Shown here: positions 25,486-36,536 of the stretch, piece by piece
How positions within the stretch are numbered: position 1 is the first letter of the stretch
Layout of the letters: each line of letters opens with the position of its first letter
Assembly (NCBI RefSeq): GCF_921293095.1
Contig: NC_060246.1
Location: forward strand, 133,424,198 to 133,488,197
Source: Ischnura elegans
Taxonomy: Eukaryota > Arthropoda > Insecta > Odonata > Coenagrionidae
Direction: 5' to 3'
Length of the DNA: 64,000 nucleotides
Made by a program: the position numbers and the translations under genes
The notes under the pieces: generated by a model
What the model was told of the DNA's origin: nothing
The model's database searches: none
The model's input: the letters and a program-made list of their open reading frames with translations, nothing else

Positions 25486-25765
25486 TTCATATTTCTTTTG
25501 TTTGCCACCTTTAATTTTGTAATTAGTGTGTTATATCGAAGTGCGATTATTTATTATTATTTTTTTTGTCGAAAATATTGTATTGTTTCTTTCATGTACT
25601 AGGCGATATGCACTGTTCAAATTTGACTGTATATGTATATATATTTATTTACTTTTTATTTTATTTATCTATCTCAATGTGAAATGTAGAAAGATGTACT
25701 TATATTTTCTTATGGGCCCCAGTGCCTACGAAAATAAACGATATTATTATTATTATTATTATTAT

Positions 25766-26885
25766 AACATTCCGTACTATTCAGTATTGGCCATCGTTTC
25801 TCGGAAACACCTTTCATTTTTTATCAAATTACTGTATAACTATAAAATGGAAAAGTGTAGATATATCTGAGGATAGCAAAAATATGTGAACACATTGGTT
25901 TGGACAATTGTCATGGTTGCTTCTTTTGAACATTATAGATATTACGTTTAGTGATTATAAATCCCTTGAAAAAGTGATACGCATAATTGACCCAGGTTCG
26001 ATGCCAGAATTTTCTATCTTTATCTTTATCATGCATAACGCAGAAAAAGTTAGCTCTAAGAAGTTATCACCATAAGGCATATCGAGGGGCATTATGTAAT
26101 ACCCCTCGATAATAATGAATTAAAATCCACGGCACTCCTCTTTGACTCTTCCATATAGCCTATCTATTATGTAAACATGCCAAAATGTTGCCAAATTTTG
26201 CTTAAATATAATGAAAAGTTTTGCTGAACATTCAATCACTTGTTCCACAAAACCCCGAATCACAATAGGATACACAAGTGCCTCGTTATATTACGGTTCA
26301 ATCGCTAAGGGTTACATACTTTGTTAAACTGACAGATAGGAATATCATTACCACTCTGCGATATACATTACACACGAAACTGAAATCCACCACCATTTCA
26401 AGATAAAATATTTAACACAGGATCCAGTAGTATTGACCTTGAAAATGAAATTTAATGCCGATATGACGGAAATGTAACACCAGGAATTCCATGACGATCA
26501 CAATAATGTGTGAAAAAAATGGGTAACATTTCGTCTCATTTCATGCGAGTAAGGCCACAGGTGTAAAAACAGTGTCGTTGAGGCATTCCTTTCACTCTCA
26601 TCCCTCCATGCCCTCTGGCCAAAATATCATTGCAAGTACGACGCTGCCACAGGAAAGTACTAGGTGCTCACGGCCTTCGGATTAGATTGACATGCTCAAT
26701 TTTTGGAGATATCTATCCTCTGAAGTATCATCAGAGGTGTCACCTGTTACCTGACCATCTCAATTATTTCCCATCACATTAGATGGCTGAGGAACTAGTG
26801 GCATCAACATCTGGTTCAGTGGGAACGTGATGAAAAAAGAGCTAAATATCCTAAGAGAAATTTGAAGAAAAAGACTAATTAAGAG
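25766..26885. other. piggyBac interior, no gene; one strong hairpin
   Basis: This lies between the LINE tail and the piggyBac coding remnant. TATCGAGGGG and its exact complement at about 26079-26112 form a 10-pair hairpin. A GGTTCGATGCC word near 25997 resembles a tRNA B box, but no tRNA surrounds it. Confidence 0.45.
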
Positions 26886-28437
26886 TTGATGGATATCCTC
26901 ATGCAGTTTGATGAGGAGATGGACAGCGAGGAAGATAATGCATCCCAGGAAGGAATTCCAGAGGAATCGTCCAAAGAGAGTCAGGAAGAAAACGCCTATG
27001 CACCTTCATCAAAACTGTTCCGAAAGCACTCAAATAACTTCGATTCATGGTACAAAGCTGAACTCCAAGTAACAGATATCCCTTTTTCTGGCACCTCAGG
27101 ACTAAAATTAAATGTTCCCAGCGAGAATTCTTACAACTATTTTATACTCATTGCCAATGATGTTTTTTTGAGTTGTAACAGAAACGAATATCAATGCTGA
27201 ATACGTGGTTTGAAAAAATAATTCTCCAAATGCGAATAGCATCTTGGAATAAGTCTTGAGTCGAAGATAATTGGAAACTTTTCTGGCCTTCTATTTCCGG
27301 TGGGAAATATTTCTCTTAGTAGATTATAATATTTTTGGAAAAAACCTGAAATATATAATCTCCCTGTTTTTTCCAAACATATGTCTCGAGATAGCTTTTG
27401 CAAATATTGCATGCTATGCACTAAGGTAGAAATGTGGTTGAAGGCGAACACTTACCCAGTGATCCATTTTACAAAATACGACCCTTGCATGATACATTCC
27501 ATGCAAGTTTGAGTGAAGTGTACTACGCGGAAAGGGCTGTGAGTCTAGACAAATCCATGGTTCTATGAAGTTGACATTATCCATGGTTACTATTAAAACA
27601 ATTCATTCCTAACAAACGTCACAAATATGAAATAAAATTGTACATGATCACTGAACCATGCGGTTTGGTATTGGATTGCTTGATATATTGTGGCACCGAG
27701 GGCAAAGAAGTGGGGGGTGCAGGGTATGCAGAGAAAGTGACTTTGAAAGTGAAATTGTTGGAAAATTTTAAAAATAAGGGGCAAGCTGTGTACATGGATA
27801 ACCTTTACGACAGCGTGAACTCTTTCCATTGTCTGCTTACAGAGAAAACATACTGTACAGTCACTCTGCAAATGAAGAGGAAAAATAACCAGGATATATA
27901 TATATTTTTTAAATTAGAGAAGGGTGAATGTGTGGCTCGCTACAATTTAATGGGGGGTGCGTTTTGAAATGGAGGGATTAAAGAGATGTGAAGATGATTT
28001 CGTCCGACTATGGACACCATTTTGTGGGCAGGCGGGGAAGGGTTTCAACTAAGCCCAGTACGGTAGACGCTTACAATAAACATATTGGAGGCAAAGACAA
28101 GACCGATCAATTGTTGTCCTATTGTTTTTGCGAAACAAAAACTCTCCATTGGTACCTTAAGTTGAGAATATACTTTATTCAGATAATAATGATTCATTCT
28201 TTCATTCTATACCAAAGATTTAGTGGGAAATGTGTAAATTTATTAGAATACTGCGATGAACTAATAAAATCATTGCTAAATGTCCAACCTGAGGCAATGC
28301 CTTCAATGAGTTCCCCTGAACACATTCATTCACCACACACTTTGGAAATGAAAAGAAAAGGAAGAAAGAAGTGCAGAGTATGTGCCAAAAATAGAGTGAG
28401 GAAATATGTTTGCACTTACAATCCAGATTGCCCGTAA
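26886..28437 (+). pseudogene. piggyBac transposase remnant
   Basis: The acidic N-terminus is seen at 26886-27200 (FDEEMDSEEDNASQEG). The middle is frameshifted, with recognisable IPNKRHKYEIKLYMITEP running into the open 27638-27967 block (VYMDNLYDSVNSF, matching the piggyBac YMDNFY block). 27988-28437 gives KPSTVDAYNKHIGGKDKTDQ and ends with the C-terminal Cys cluster (KKCRVCAKN ... YNPDCP), cut by a stop after the last Cys-Pro. Several breaks make it non-functional. DDE_Tnp_1_7 family by motif order. Confidence 0.88.
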
Positions 28438-28967
28438 AAAATGGTTTTATGCTTGCACCCATGGTTTAGGATATTTTCTTAAGTCTTAAATTTATCGCTG
28501 ACATAAATAGCACTCTTCATTCTAGTGTTTTTTAAGTATGATTCTTTAAAGTTATCCGAAAGCCATGAGTAAATTATGAGTTTGTAATTAGGTATTTTAC
28601 GACAAAAATATTATTTCATTAAAAATAATTAAAATTTTTGTCATTTTTGAATGCACCAAATTTTTTAAAATATCTATGTATTTGCAAAATAAGTCGAAAT
28701 ATATGAACGTTAGATGAGAATTAAGGGTGATAAAAAATTTTGTATAGCGGGTTGCATAAAGCATGTGGCACTGGTTGCAGAGCTTTGCCAATGCTGTGTG
28801 CGGCAGATGCACCGGTGCGTCCTTTGTTTTATTTGTTTACAACAATCATAGGATTTTTATTATTATTTTTTACGGTATCCATAGAGACATATCTACTTGG
28901 TTATGCAGAAAAACCACTGCCGCTCATGGCGACATTTTTCATCAAAATGGCCAACAGTAAGTGTTAA

Positions 28968-30138
28968 GTAATACACTGGTTAAAGTGGGTTTTAAAGCAT
29001 CATTTGTGACTTATCTTTCCCATCTCATAATGAACTACTTTCTTCCATTCACAGTAAATCCTACCCCATTCCATTCCACCTAAAAAAATTCTTTTCTCTT
29101 CCTCCCTCTCCTCTGCCTACTATGTATTCTTCCCTCTTACACGATTTATAACATCCCCTCTCTGGTCAGTAATCACAACATCCTAAATCCTCTGTCACCC
29201 CTGTAACCCATACTGAAACTTTCGCACTTTGCCCACTATGTCTAGCAGTTTCTCATTCCTCTTCCTCTATAACCAGATCACCTTATCCATTCACTTACAC
29301 ATAGATTTCAATCACTTCTGGCCTCCCCTTGTCCTCCTTCCTCAGAGTACATGTTTCTTCACTGTTACGTGCTACACCCCACATTAGACTCTACACTAGC
29401 CTTCCCTTTAAACTCTTGCATAAATATCCTCTCATCACCTTCGCACAGAGCATAAAATATCTACATGATATCTACAGCATGTCCTCAACGCCTTGGATAT
29501 TTAAAATATCAATTAGATGCCTAGAATGTCCTTTTTAAGCAACAACTCATTATATATATGTCCAGTGCAATTAGTCAAACACTCAAATCTACAAAAAAAT
29601 GTAACTCCTATGCTTTTTGGTACATGGATAGATGAAGTCATTGTACACACACACACTAAAAAAGCAAAGGTGACTTTTGGCGAGCAAAGGCTGCTTCTAG
29701 TAAATGTTTATAAAAGCCATTTATAGTTCAAAAACCCTTTTTTTAAACATAAACTAGATGTCTAGGATATGTCTACCTCATGAAAGTACGGCTATTTTTT
29801 TGCCTTTGAAAATGCTAGATTTTTAGATACTGAAAGTAATTTAACAAAATGGGTATTTAAAGACATGAGGGAAAAAAAATTGTCAGAAAAGATCAGACAT
29901 CGACAATTTAAGCAAAATTTATTATTATTTAATTAATCGAAATTGATAGGTAAGCAATAACTGCATCAGCTTAGTTACTATCAATAAACAAATCCAATTC
30001 AATGGAATAAAAGATAAGTCAAAATTCTAGTCTCTTCTTTTAAATTTTTTAAATTTTATTACAGTAAAACACATTGTCATAACCTGATTTGCCTTTTATG
30101 TATCAAAATTATGTATGTACTCATATTCATTCGTAGCT
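28968..30138. other. Unassigned spacer
   Basis: Pyrimidine-rich on the plus strand at 29050-29350, then AT-rich. Short open frames show no domain and no repeat end was recognised. Confidence 0.4.
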
Positions 30139-30168
30139 CTGATGAAGGTGTATACCCACGTTGACTAA
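30139..30168 (+). other. Degenerate hammerhead-like motif (Penelope-type)
   Basis: CTGATGA is followed by a small self-complementary stretch (GGTGTATACC) and then ACGTTGACT, the order seen in Penelope-like terminal repeats. The usual GAAA part is not evident, so this is a weak fossil call. The following 30,170-30,560 has a coding-like minor frame (SSYTKTYYNRVINPEF) of unknown origin. Confidence 0.3.
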
Positions 30169-31368
30169 AATTAGCAGTTAAAATTCTTCAAGACCTATAC
30201 TGAAAGAAACTAAATCAACACTCATTGATAAAGTTAAGACTCCTTTGAGAAAGCTAAAACGAAATTGTATGCTGCTCAAGAAGCTTTAAATTTGGAATCT
30301 GTGGAGTAAGTTCCTTCTAGAAAGAAGCGAAAGCCAGAGAGGTTTCAATATTCAGGAAGAATACCTAGAAGACATCCTACCCTGCAGGCAGGATGTAAGT
30401 TGAAAAAAAACTCTAGTTACACCAAAACGTATTATAATCGAGTCATTAATCCTGAATTTTCCCAGTGGGTCAAATTTGAATATGAATGTTAAGAATATAT
30501 CTGTTCAAGATATCGCATAGATGAAAATCAGACATTCAGATATCCACAATATGCCTACAATTTTAGCCCCCAATTTTCAATTGTTGATGAAATATGAGCA
30601 ATTAAAATTTGGGTGTGACCCCTAAAGTGCCGCAACGTGCAACACATGGTGATTTTTATTTTCATCCATAACTCCATTCCTGTGAGATGAAAAGGCATGA
30701 ATTTTTTCTTCTAAAGATAATTGATTCATAATGATTCCACGATTATCATTAAATATTCACTGCATGAAGTAATTCAGCTTCAAAAAAATAAAGTTTACAA
30801 AAAAATCTCACTTGTACCATTTTTCATCGTCAGCATCCACAGGGAAAGGCCATGCGAATACAGACTCATGGTTCGGTTTAAAGTAACCATTAATGTATGA
30901 GCAAAGATCTTGATGAAAAAAAAACGTGAGTCCGGCGTTCCTTTTAGTAAAAAAAAATACTCATTCATGGTCACAGGAAAAAAAGGCTCTTTTTCAAGGC
31001 ACATAGATATTACACGATTTAGAGGTGATATGTATAAGCTTCTACTCATGATTAAACAATATTGGAGCATGCATTACCTCACTATAGCGTATGCTACTGA
31101 CACTTAGAGTAGGAAACACATAAGCAATCATGTGAATGTACTCTCCAACGTACTGCTAATTTCGTGCTTTCAGGACTAATCCTACTAGGCTATCTCTTCC
31201 ATGGGTAATGGGCAACTGAATAGTATGGTATAAAATGTAAAGGCAGAAGAGAGCCATCACAATGTTTTCTTCAATTTCAGTCTAAGTGAAGTTAATTAAT
31301 TTCTCAGTCATATGGTGCTGCCTTAGTGATATCCTGGTTGAATTTCAGACTAACAATAAGTATCTCAT

Positions 31369-31628
31369 TGCAGAAAAGTTTCTCGGGTTTTCCACCGGTT
31401 GATGTCGTCCATGTCTCCCAAGGTTTCGATCCGCGACTTGCTGATCATCCTCAGGGGATCTTCTGAATGCCGTTCTTCAAAAATTTTTCAGTATATATAC
31501 ACTCCATCCGAGTTCAGGTGTAACCTGAGTCGCGGATCGAAACGTCGGGAGACATGGACAACATCAACCGGTGGAAAACCCGAGAAACTTTTCGGCAACT
31601 GATACGCCGGGAAAACCTAAGATCATAC
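31369..31628. mobile_element. Penelope-like terminal fragment, inverted repeat, with target duplication
   Basis: Fossil piece of a Penelope-like retroelement. Two arms (about 31373-31440 and 31525-31593) are inverted copies of a segment with GGATCGAAAC, GGGAGACATGGAC and CACCGGTTGATG (or complement). A 13-base duplication ATAAGTATCTCAT flanks it on both sides (31356-31368 and 31629-31641). A CTGAGGATGATC ... GATCGAAAC arrangement on the minus strand resembles a hammerhead core. It inserted into the long-TIR transposon, so it is younger than that copy. Confidence 0.7.
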
Positions 31629-31705
31629 ATAAGTATCTCATGTTTGTGTGACTGATAGCCAGGCTTACATTTTAACTTCTCATTCGTATTGAGGTCTGTC
31701 TTGCC

Positions 31706-32726
31706 ATGTCAGAGATACCATTGTGCAGTATTATCGTAATGGATTTTAGTGAAAAGTTTTCATTTTTAATTCAGGATGAAGTTCAAAGTTATCACTGGAC
31801 CAATCTATCATGCACCATACACCCTTGCTTGATTTACCTGAAGAAAGATGGTACTCTCACCACCACCTCATCTCATTGCTTCATATCTGATGACCTTAGC
31901 CATGATGTGGCCTTTGTTATGTAAGTGCAACGCCACCTGATAGAATTTTTAAAGAGAAATTTGCCTAAGATCCATGAGGTTCAGTGCTTCACAGATGGAT
32001 GTGCGGGGCAATATAAAAACTGCAAGTCTTTTATAAATGTTTGCCATCATTATAATGACTATGGAATGAATGCAACCCAGTCTTTATTTTCCACAATCCA
32101 TGGAAAGTCCTCTTGTGATGGTATAGGTTGTACTATTGAATGAATGGCGCAGCAAATAACAAACAGGATGTGTGAATTTTGTAGAGATAAAATGAAAAAC
32201 ATCAACATCCATAACATTTAGTCCAGTGATGTGGCTTGGTCACCTAGTAAACTTCTTGAAAGATCCACCAAGGCAAAAACAATTCCAGGCACAAGAAACT
32301 TCCATCATTTTCTGCCTTTATCGGATAGAAAAGTCGCTGCAAAGTTCACTGGCTTGGATGATGAATACAGCATTACATATATTTGATTTTTGTTCTGAAA
32401 CAGTGGATTTCCCAGATAATTTGGCAGTTGGTTCATGTGCAGCTTGTATTTACAGCAAGCAGTGTGGTACATTGGACTAGTGGAAACTCTCAATCATGAA
32501 GGAGGTGATATTACAGTTAAATTCATGACACTTAATGGGCCCTCACCTTCATTCTCTTGGCCATAGAGATATGATGTTTGCAGTGTGCCACTAGGACACA
32601 CATTGTGTGTGCTTAATTCTCCTGCAACCACGAGCTATGGGAGGTCATACAACTTCTTGAAGGAGGAAGTGGCCAACATTAAAAAAAAATATTTAGACTT
32701 TGAGAAAAACACTAAGACATCTTAGA
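31706..32726 (+). pseudogene. Remnant of the long-TIR transposon protein, copy 1
   Basis: Colinear with copy 2 at 39350-40350. MDFSEKFSFLIQDEVQSYHW, CFTDGCAGQYKNCKSFIN, HGKSSCDGIG and KTIPGTRNFHHF are readable, in different frames and with internal stops. First and second acidic positions (Asp in MDFSE, Asp in FTDG) are kept, as in a DDE-type enzyme; that role is inference. Confidence 0.7.
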
Positions 32727-33770
32727 ATGTGGTCAGCCAGTTAAAAAGAGGAGGCTCACTTTCAAATCAATTAGGAGGGTTGTTAATTTAATTTTACTAT
32801 TTTTACCTAAATTTCCAATGATATAGAATGACTAAATGAAGCATTGAAAGGGTGAAGTACCTGAGAAATCTCTCAATACAAATGATTTGATGACGGTTCC
32901 CTTTGACATTTGATTATGTACATTCCTGTGATGTCAATACATCTGGATATGAAATGAATCTGGTCTTTGGACACAGATTAAAATGGATGTAGGATGTAAT
33001 AGTGTACCATGGATCATGCCGTTTTTTAAATTAAAACTCCCTCTGCTCAAATAGCTCAGATAGCACAAAATTAGCAGTACGAGGGGGAGTACATTCACAT
33101 GATTGCTTATGTGTTTCTACTCTAAGAGCCAGTAGCATACGCTATAGTGAGGTAATGCATGCTCCAATATTGTTTAATCATGAGTAGAAGCTTATATCTC
33201 CTCTAAATCGTGTAATATCTATGTGCCTTGAAAAAGAGCCTTTTTTTCCCGTGACTATGAATGAGTATTTTATTTTACTAAAAGGAATACCGGACTCACG
33301 ATTTTTTTTCATCAGGATCTTTGCTCATCCATTAATGGTTACTTTAAACTGAACCATGAGTCTGTATTCGCATGGCCTTTCCCTGTGGATGCTGACGATG
33401 AAAAATGGTACAAGTGAGATTTTTTTGTAAACTTTATTTTTTTGAAGCTGAATTACTTCATGCAGTGAATATTTAATGATAATCGTGGAATCATAATGAA
33501 TCACTTATCTTTAGAAAAAAAGTCATGCCCTTTCATCTCACAGAAATGGAGCTATGGATGAAAATAAAAATACCATGTGTTGCACGTTGCGGCACTTTAG
33601 GGGTCACGCCCAAATTTCAATTGCTCATATTTCATCAACAATTGAAAATTGGGGGCTAAAATTGTACACAATTTCTAATTAGACCAGAATGTATGACCTT
33701 GGCAAGTTTCATGAAAATCCGAGTCGGTGGGTGTCACGGCCTGGTTGATTTGAAATGGAATGACCCTTAT

Positions 33771-34690
33771 CGGAGTCCTCCTGCTACAGTAGAAACAAAG
33801 GCTCTTTCACATACTAGGCACGAAGGTGTCTTCAATGGGAAACAAAAGCTGATATAAAGCAATAGCCTCATACGACAGAGAAAAAAAATGTACCGCAAGC
33901 TGCCATATTATACAAGTAGCATAATAAGCAATGTATTCCACTTCGAAGGAAAATAGTTACAATAAGAGATTGACGTAACTGGCTTCATTTTTGATAAAAT
34001 GAAGGAAACTAGTACTCTTAAAAACAATTTAATCGAGAAAATATATAATTTACAATTTTAAGTACACGCATAAGGTATAACGTATCGATTTTAGTTTTTT
34101 CTTGCGATTAACGCCTACGTTATTCTAAACCCTAAAATTACAAATGATAAAAACAAATGCATTTTGGGCGAATCTTCAGCGCTTCAGCTATTACCTACAG
34201 ATACGACATGGCTGAGACAACTAACTCCATTCAACATGATAACAACTATAAGAAAACAGGGACTATCCCGCTATCAACTGCAATCAAGGGGGCGTCACTA
34301 GAGGCCGTTCAACGCCGTAGGAGTTGAACAAATCAACATAAATAAAATGGACCGGGCAGAGTTCGACATTTCATTTGACTTGGGTATTTTAAAGCATCCG
34401 CATACCAAATTAGAGTGATACAATAACGGTTAAATCAAATAATACTACAATAGTACCCCGATTAATGAATCATACATGAACCGATACAATTAACATTACT
34501 GAATACGGAGAAGTGACAGCATCGACTAAAATAACATTATTTGATTTCACTAAAATGTAATAATTGTAATGACAAGTACTAATACTACACATAAATAAGT
34601 ACTTCCTTCTTTCAACTTACCAACTGACAAGTCCGTCGCCATTTTTGACACCTCACAAATGAAATACGAAAGTGAGCAACATATCGACAA
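33771..34690. other. Intergenic region below CMAS
   Basis: AT-rich; holds nothing recognisable apart from the presumed CMAS 3' UTR near its right end. Confidence 0.4.
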
Positions 34691-36028
34691 TCAGATGTCA
34701 AAAAGGTGAGCATCAAACAGGATTTCGGCGATACGCAGGTCAATTTTACTGTCAATTTCCAAACTTTGAAGCTGGGGCACTTCAACGTATCCAATCCTTT
34801 AAGTAGAATTCAAATATTCAGGAGTTATTTAGAGTTAGAATTAAATAATAATTGGTTAGCGAGCATCAGCCCGACCCCCAAGAGTACTTCACCTGCCTCC
34901 CTGAAGCAAACCGAATTTGATACAATCGATGCTGGTGAAGTAAAGCATTCCATTTTCTTGCAAGTTTCCATTCCAGTCCTGTCTCCGTGGTCTTCTTCTC
35001 CTATCAAAATTTGCAGGAGTGATTTCTCCGTCTGGAAATCCACACAATGAGATGCGTGCATAAATACACAATGATTTGGAAGTTAAAGTTGCATAGCTAC
35101 ATCGGCGTTCACTATCTAAAATTGTTTGGTATTTAACTCTACGGAGAGTTTCAGCTGGTGTATACGTTAACACTTAAATATAAAGCAACCACATGAGATG
35201 ATAGATGCTTGAGATTTACTGTATCTTTAGACTTACTAGACGTTTCTTTCCACAGGAGATTGTGTGTTCTTGTCACAGAAAAAGCTGAATCATATCCGCG
35301 TGATAGCAACTCGTATGCCATTAGCATTATGTCAGAAGATAAAAAAGGGGACGTACACTGAATTAATCCGATATTTGAAATCCCTGTTGCGGTGAAAGGA
35401 CAAACCATGAATATTAGTTGCCATTCTTGTAAAATTGAGGCCTACATTAAACACACCTATACGGTAACAATCAAGCTATTCAGCGATAAATCTCTGTACC
35501 AGGCATACGGCTGCAAAACTCTTGAACAGAAAATAAGGATGATGCTGTATCAGTCGCAGTTTCCGCCGATCTCCAATGTACAAACACGCCCAATCTTTCT
35601 GCTTCCTGGGCAATATCTGGGTGATCAGTTGACACCCAGATAGATGAGAACTCTAGAAGAAAATACTGTAATTTAGAAACGGGAGTAGGAAAACAACAAG
35701 CCAACACCAAAATAGTTCAATAGATTTTTGACTTACTTCCAAATGTTTTCATTGCGTCTATTGCCCGATGTAACAATGTTTTTCCTTTGAAGAAAGAGAG
35801 ATTCTTCAAGGGAATGCCCTTACTCCCACCTCTTGCTAGAATAAGTCCCGTGATATTTACTTGTAAACTGCCACCCTCATCTCTCAAAATCGACGTACTC
35901 CTGATAAATAAACAAGTCAGTAAAATTATAGAATCATACATGCCATTGTTGGTGAGATTACTTCTGCCAGTCGTAATACCGTAATTTCGGGATGAAGCAA
36001 TCACTTTCATTTGCGTATACGCACGCAT
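34691..36028 (-). CDS. CMAS: N-acylneuraminate cytidylyltransferase (CMP-sialic acid synthetase), five exons
   Basis: Activates sialic acid with CTP to CMP-sialic acid. Exons: 36028-35737, 35652-35500, 35383-35237, 35031-34893, 34796-34691, all GT-AG with matching phases. The product is 278 aa from the first ATG, or 249 aa from the in-frame ATG at 35941, close to the 250 aa insect enzyme. Motifs: LILARGGSKGIPLKN (CTP-binding P-loop-like signature), IWVSTDHPDIAQEAE, LIQCTSPFL, RRPRRQDWNG and the C-terminal SLEIDSKIDLRIAE. As in other insects the vertebrate phosphatase-like C-terminal domain is absent. A hydrophobic run (SIILLTCLFI) just after the second ATG fits the Golgi signal known for insect CMAS and favours that start. 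Head to head with the MADF-BESS gene. Confidence 0.93.
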
Positions 36029-36536
36029 TACTCAACGATAAATGAGCTACAATCACAAAAAACCATTTCATTTCGCCGATGATCTCAGAAAAGTACCTTA
36101 CAGACGCAGCTTTTCTCTGAATAATTTGGGCTTAAACGATAATGTATTGTTTGAGCAGTGAGATGATGCTAGATCGTCTGCTAACATTAATACGCGGTGT
36201 CTGCTTTTTTTATTCCCAAACAGGCAGACGATGCGCATGCGCCCTGCACTTAAAAGAAATCGAATGTGAAAATTTGGGCACAATCACGAATGTAATGGGC
36301 ACGGCCCGTGGTGTAAGGACCATGGTAATGGGCTGCCCATGGAGAATACATTATATTGTATTAATCATGGGGCTGCCCTCTGGGCAAATAAATACCTATG
36401 GTTGAAATTGGTAAACAAAAATCCTGCTGTGCGCTGCTCTTTTGACTGACGTTAGAGTGCAATAACGAGTGACCTCAAGGTATTTTTTTGTGCTCAACTA
36501 TATATATAAATTATAGTGGTTGACAAGACGTCAAAT
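36029..36536. promoter_or_regulatory. Shared intergenic region between divergent CMAS and MADF-BESS genes
   Basis: About 500 bases lie between the two start codons. TATATATAAAT at about 36501-36511 lies some 25-35 bases before the MADF ATG, so if used it would leave almost no 5' UTR. No other element was recognised. A bidirectional promoter is plausible from layout only. Confidence 0.4.

Larger units (their letters stand above)
21362..25765 (+). mobile_element. Full-length-looking LINE, CR1/Jockey group, both ORFs open
   Basis: A non-LTR retrotransposon with a 5' UTR, ORF1 (PHD finger plus coiled coil), a 56-base gap, ORF2 (endonuclease plus reverse transcriptase), a 3' UTR with a 33 bp tandem repeat, AATAAA at about 25733, and an (ATT)n tail. 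Neither ORF has a stop or frameshift, so this copy is young and possibly still competent; that is inference. The exact 5' end is unclear: it must follow the two piggyBac palindromes that end at about 21360 and could be as late as about 21445. No target duplication was resolved. Confidence 0.85.
21283..28963 (+). mobile_element. piggyBac-type transposon relic, split by a LINE
   Basis: TTAA at 21279-21282 precedes CACTTTCGCTGCGGCGGA, an end very like the right end of the piggyBac at 52169-54762. On the far side, CACTTACTGTTGGCC (inverted) abuts TTAA at 28964-28967. Just inside the left end are two palindromic motifs, GGACGCACTGGTGCGTCC and GGACGCACCCATGCGTCC, the same layout as in the other piggyBac copies here. 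A further copy near 28800 is in direct orientation. The transposase remnant is at 26886-28437. Without the LINE the element would be about 3.2 kb. The right end is less certain than the left. Confidence 0.6.
30560..33766 (+). mobile_element. Long-TIR DNA transposon of unassigned superfamily, copy 1
   Basis: Inverted arms of about 600 bases (30560-31165 and 33060-33700) enclose a remnant of the transposon protein that is better kept in copy 2. The right end reads GGAATGACCC, identical to copy 2, followed by TTAT. The left end is too decayed to place, so the start is approximate. A Penelope-like inverted repeat (31369-31628) is inserted beside the left arm. The protein half upstream of the conserved C-terminal region is absent. 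Confidence 0.7.

Noticed and set aside
25296-25508. Minus-strand ORF of repeated YEHKKVNINKK units
   Set aside because: Created by the 33 bp tandem repeat in the LINE 3' UTR; antisense to an intact element and without any other gene signal.
26079-26112. 10-pair hairpin as a possible small-RNA gene
   Set aside because: Stem and loop are too short for a microRNA precursor, and it lies in decayed piggyBac DNA.
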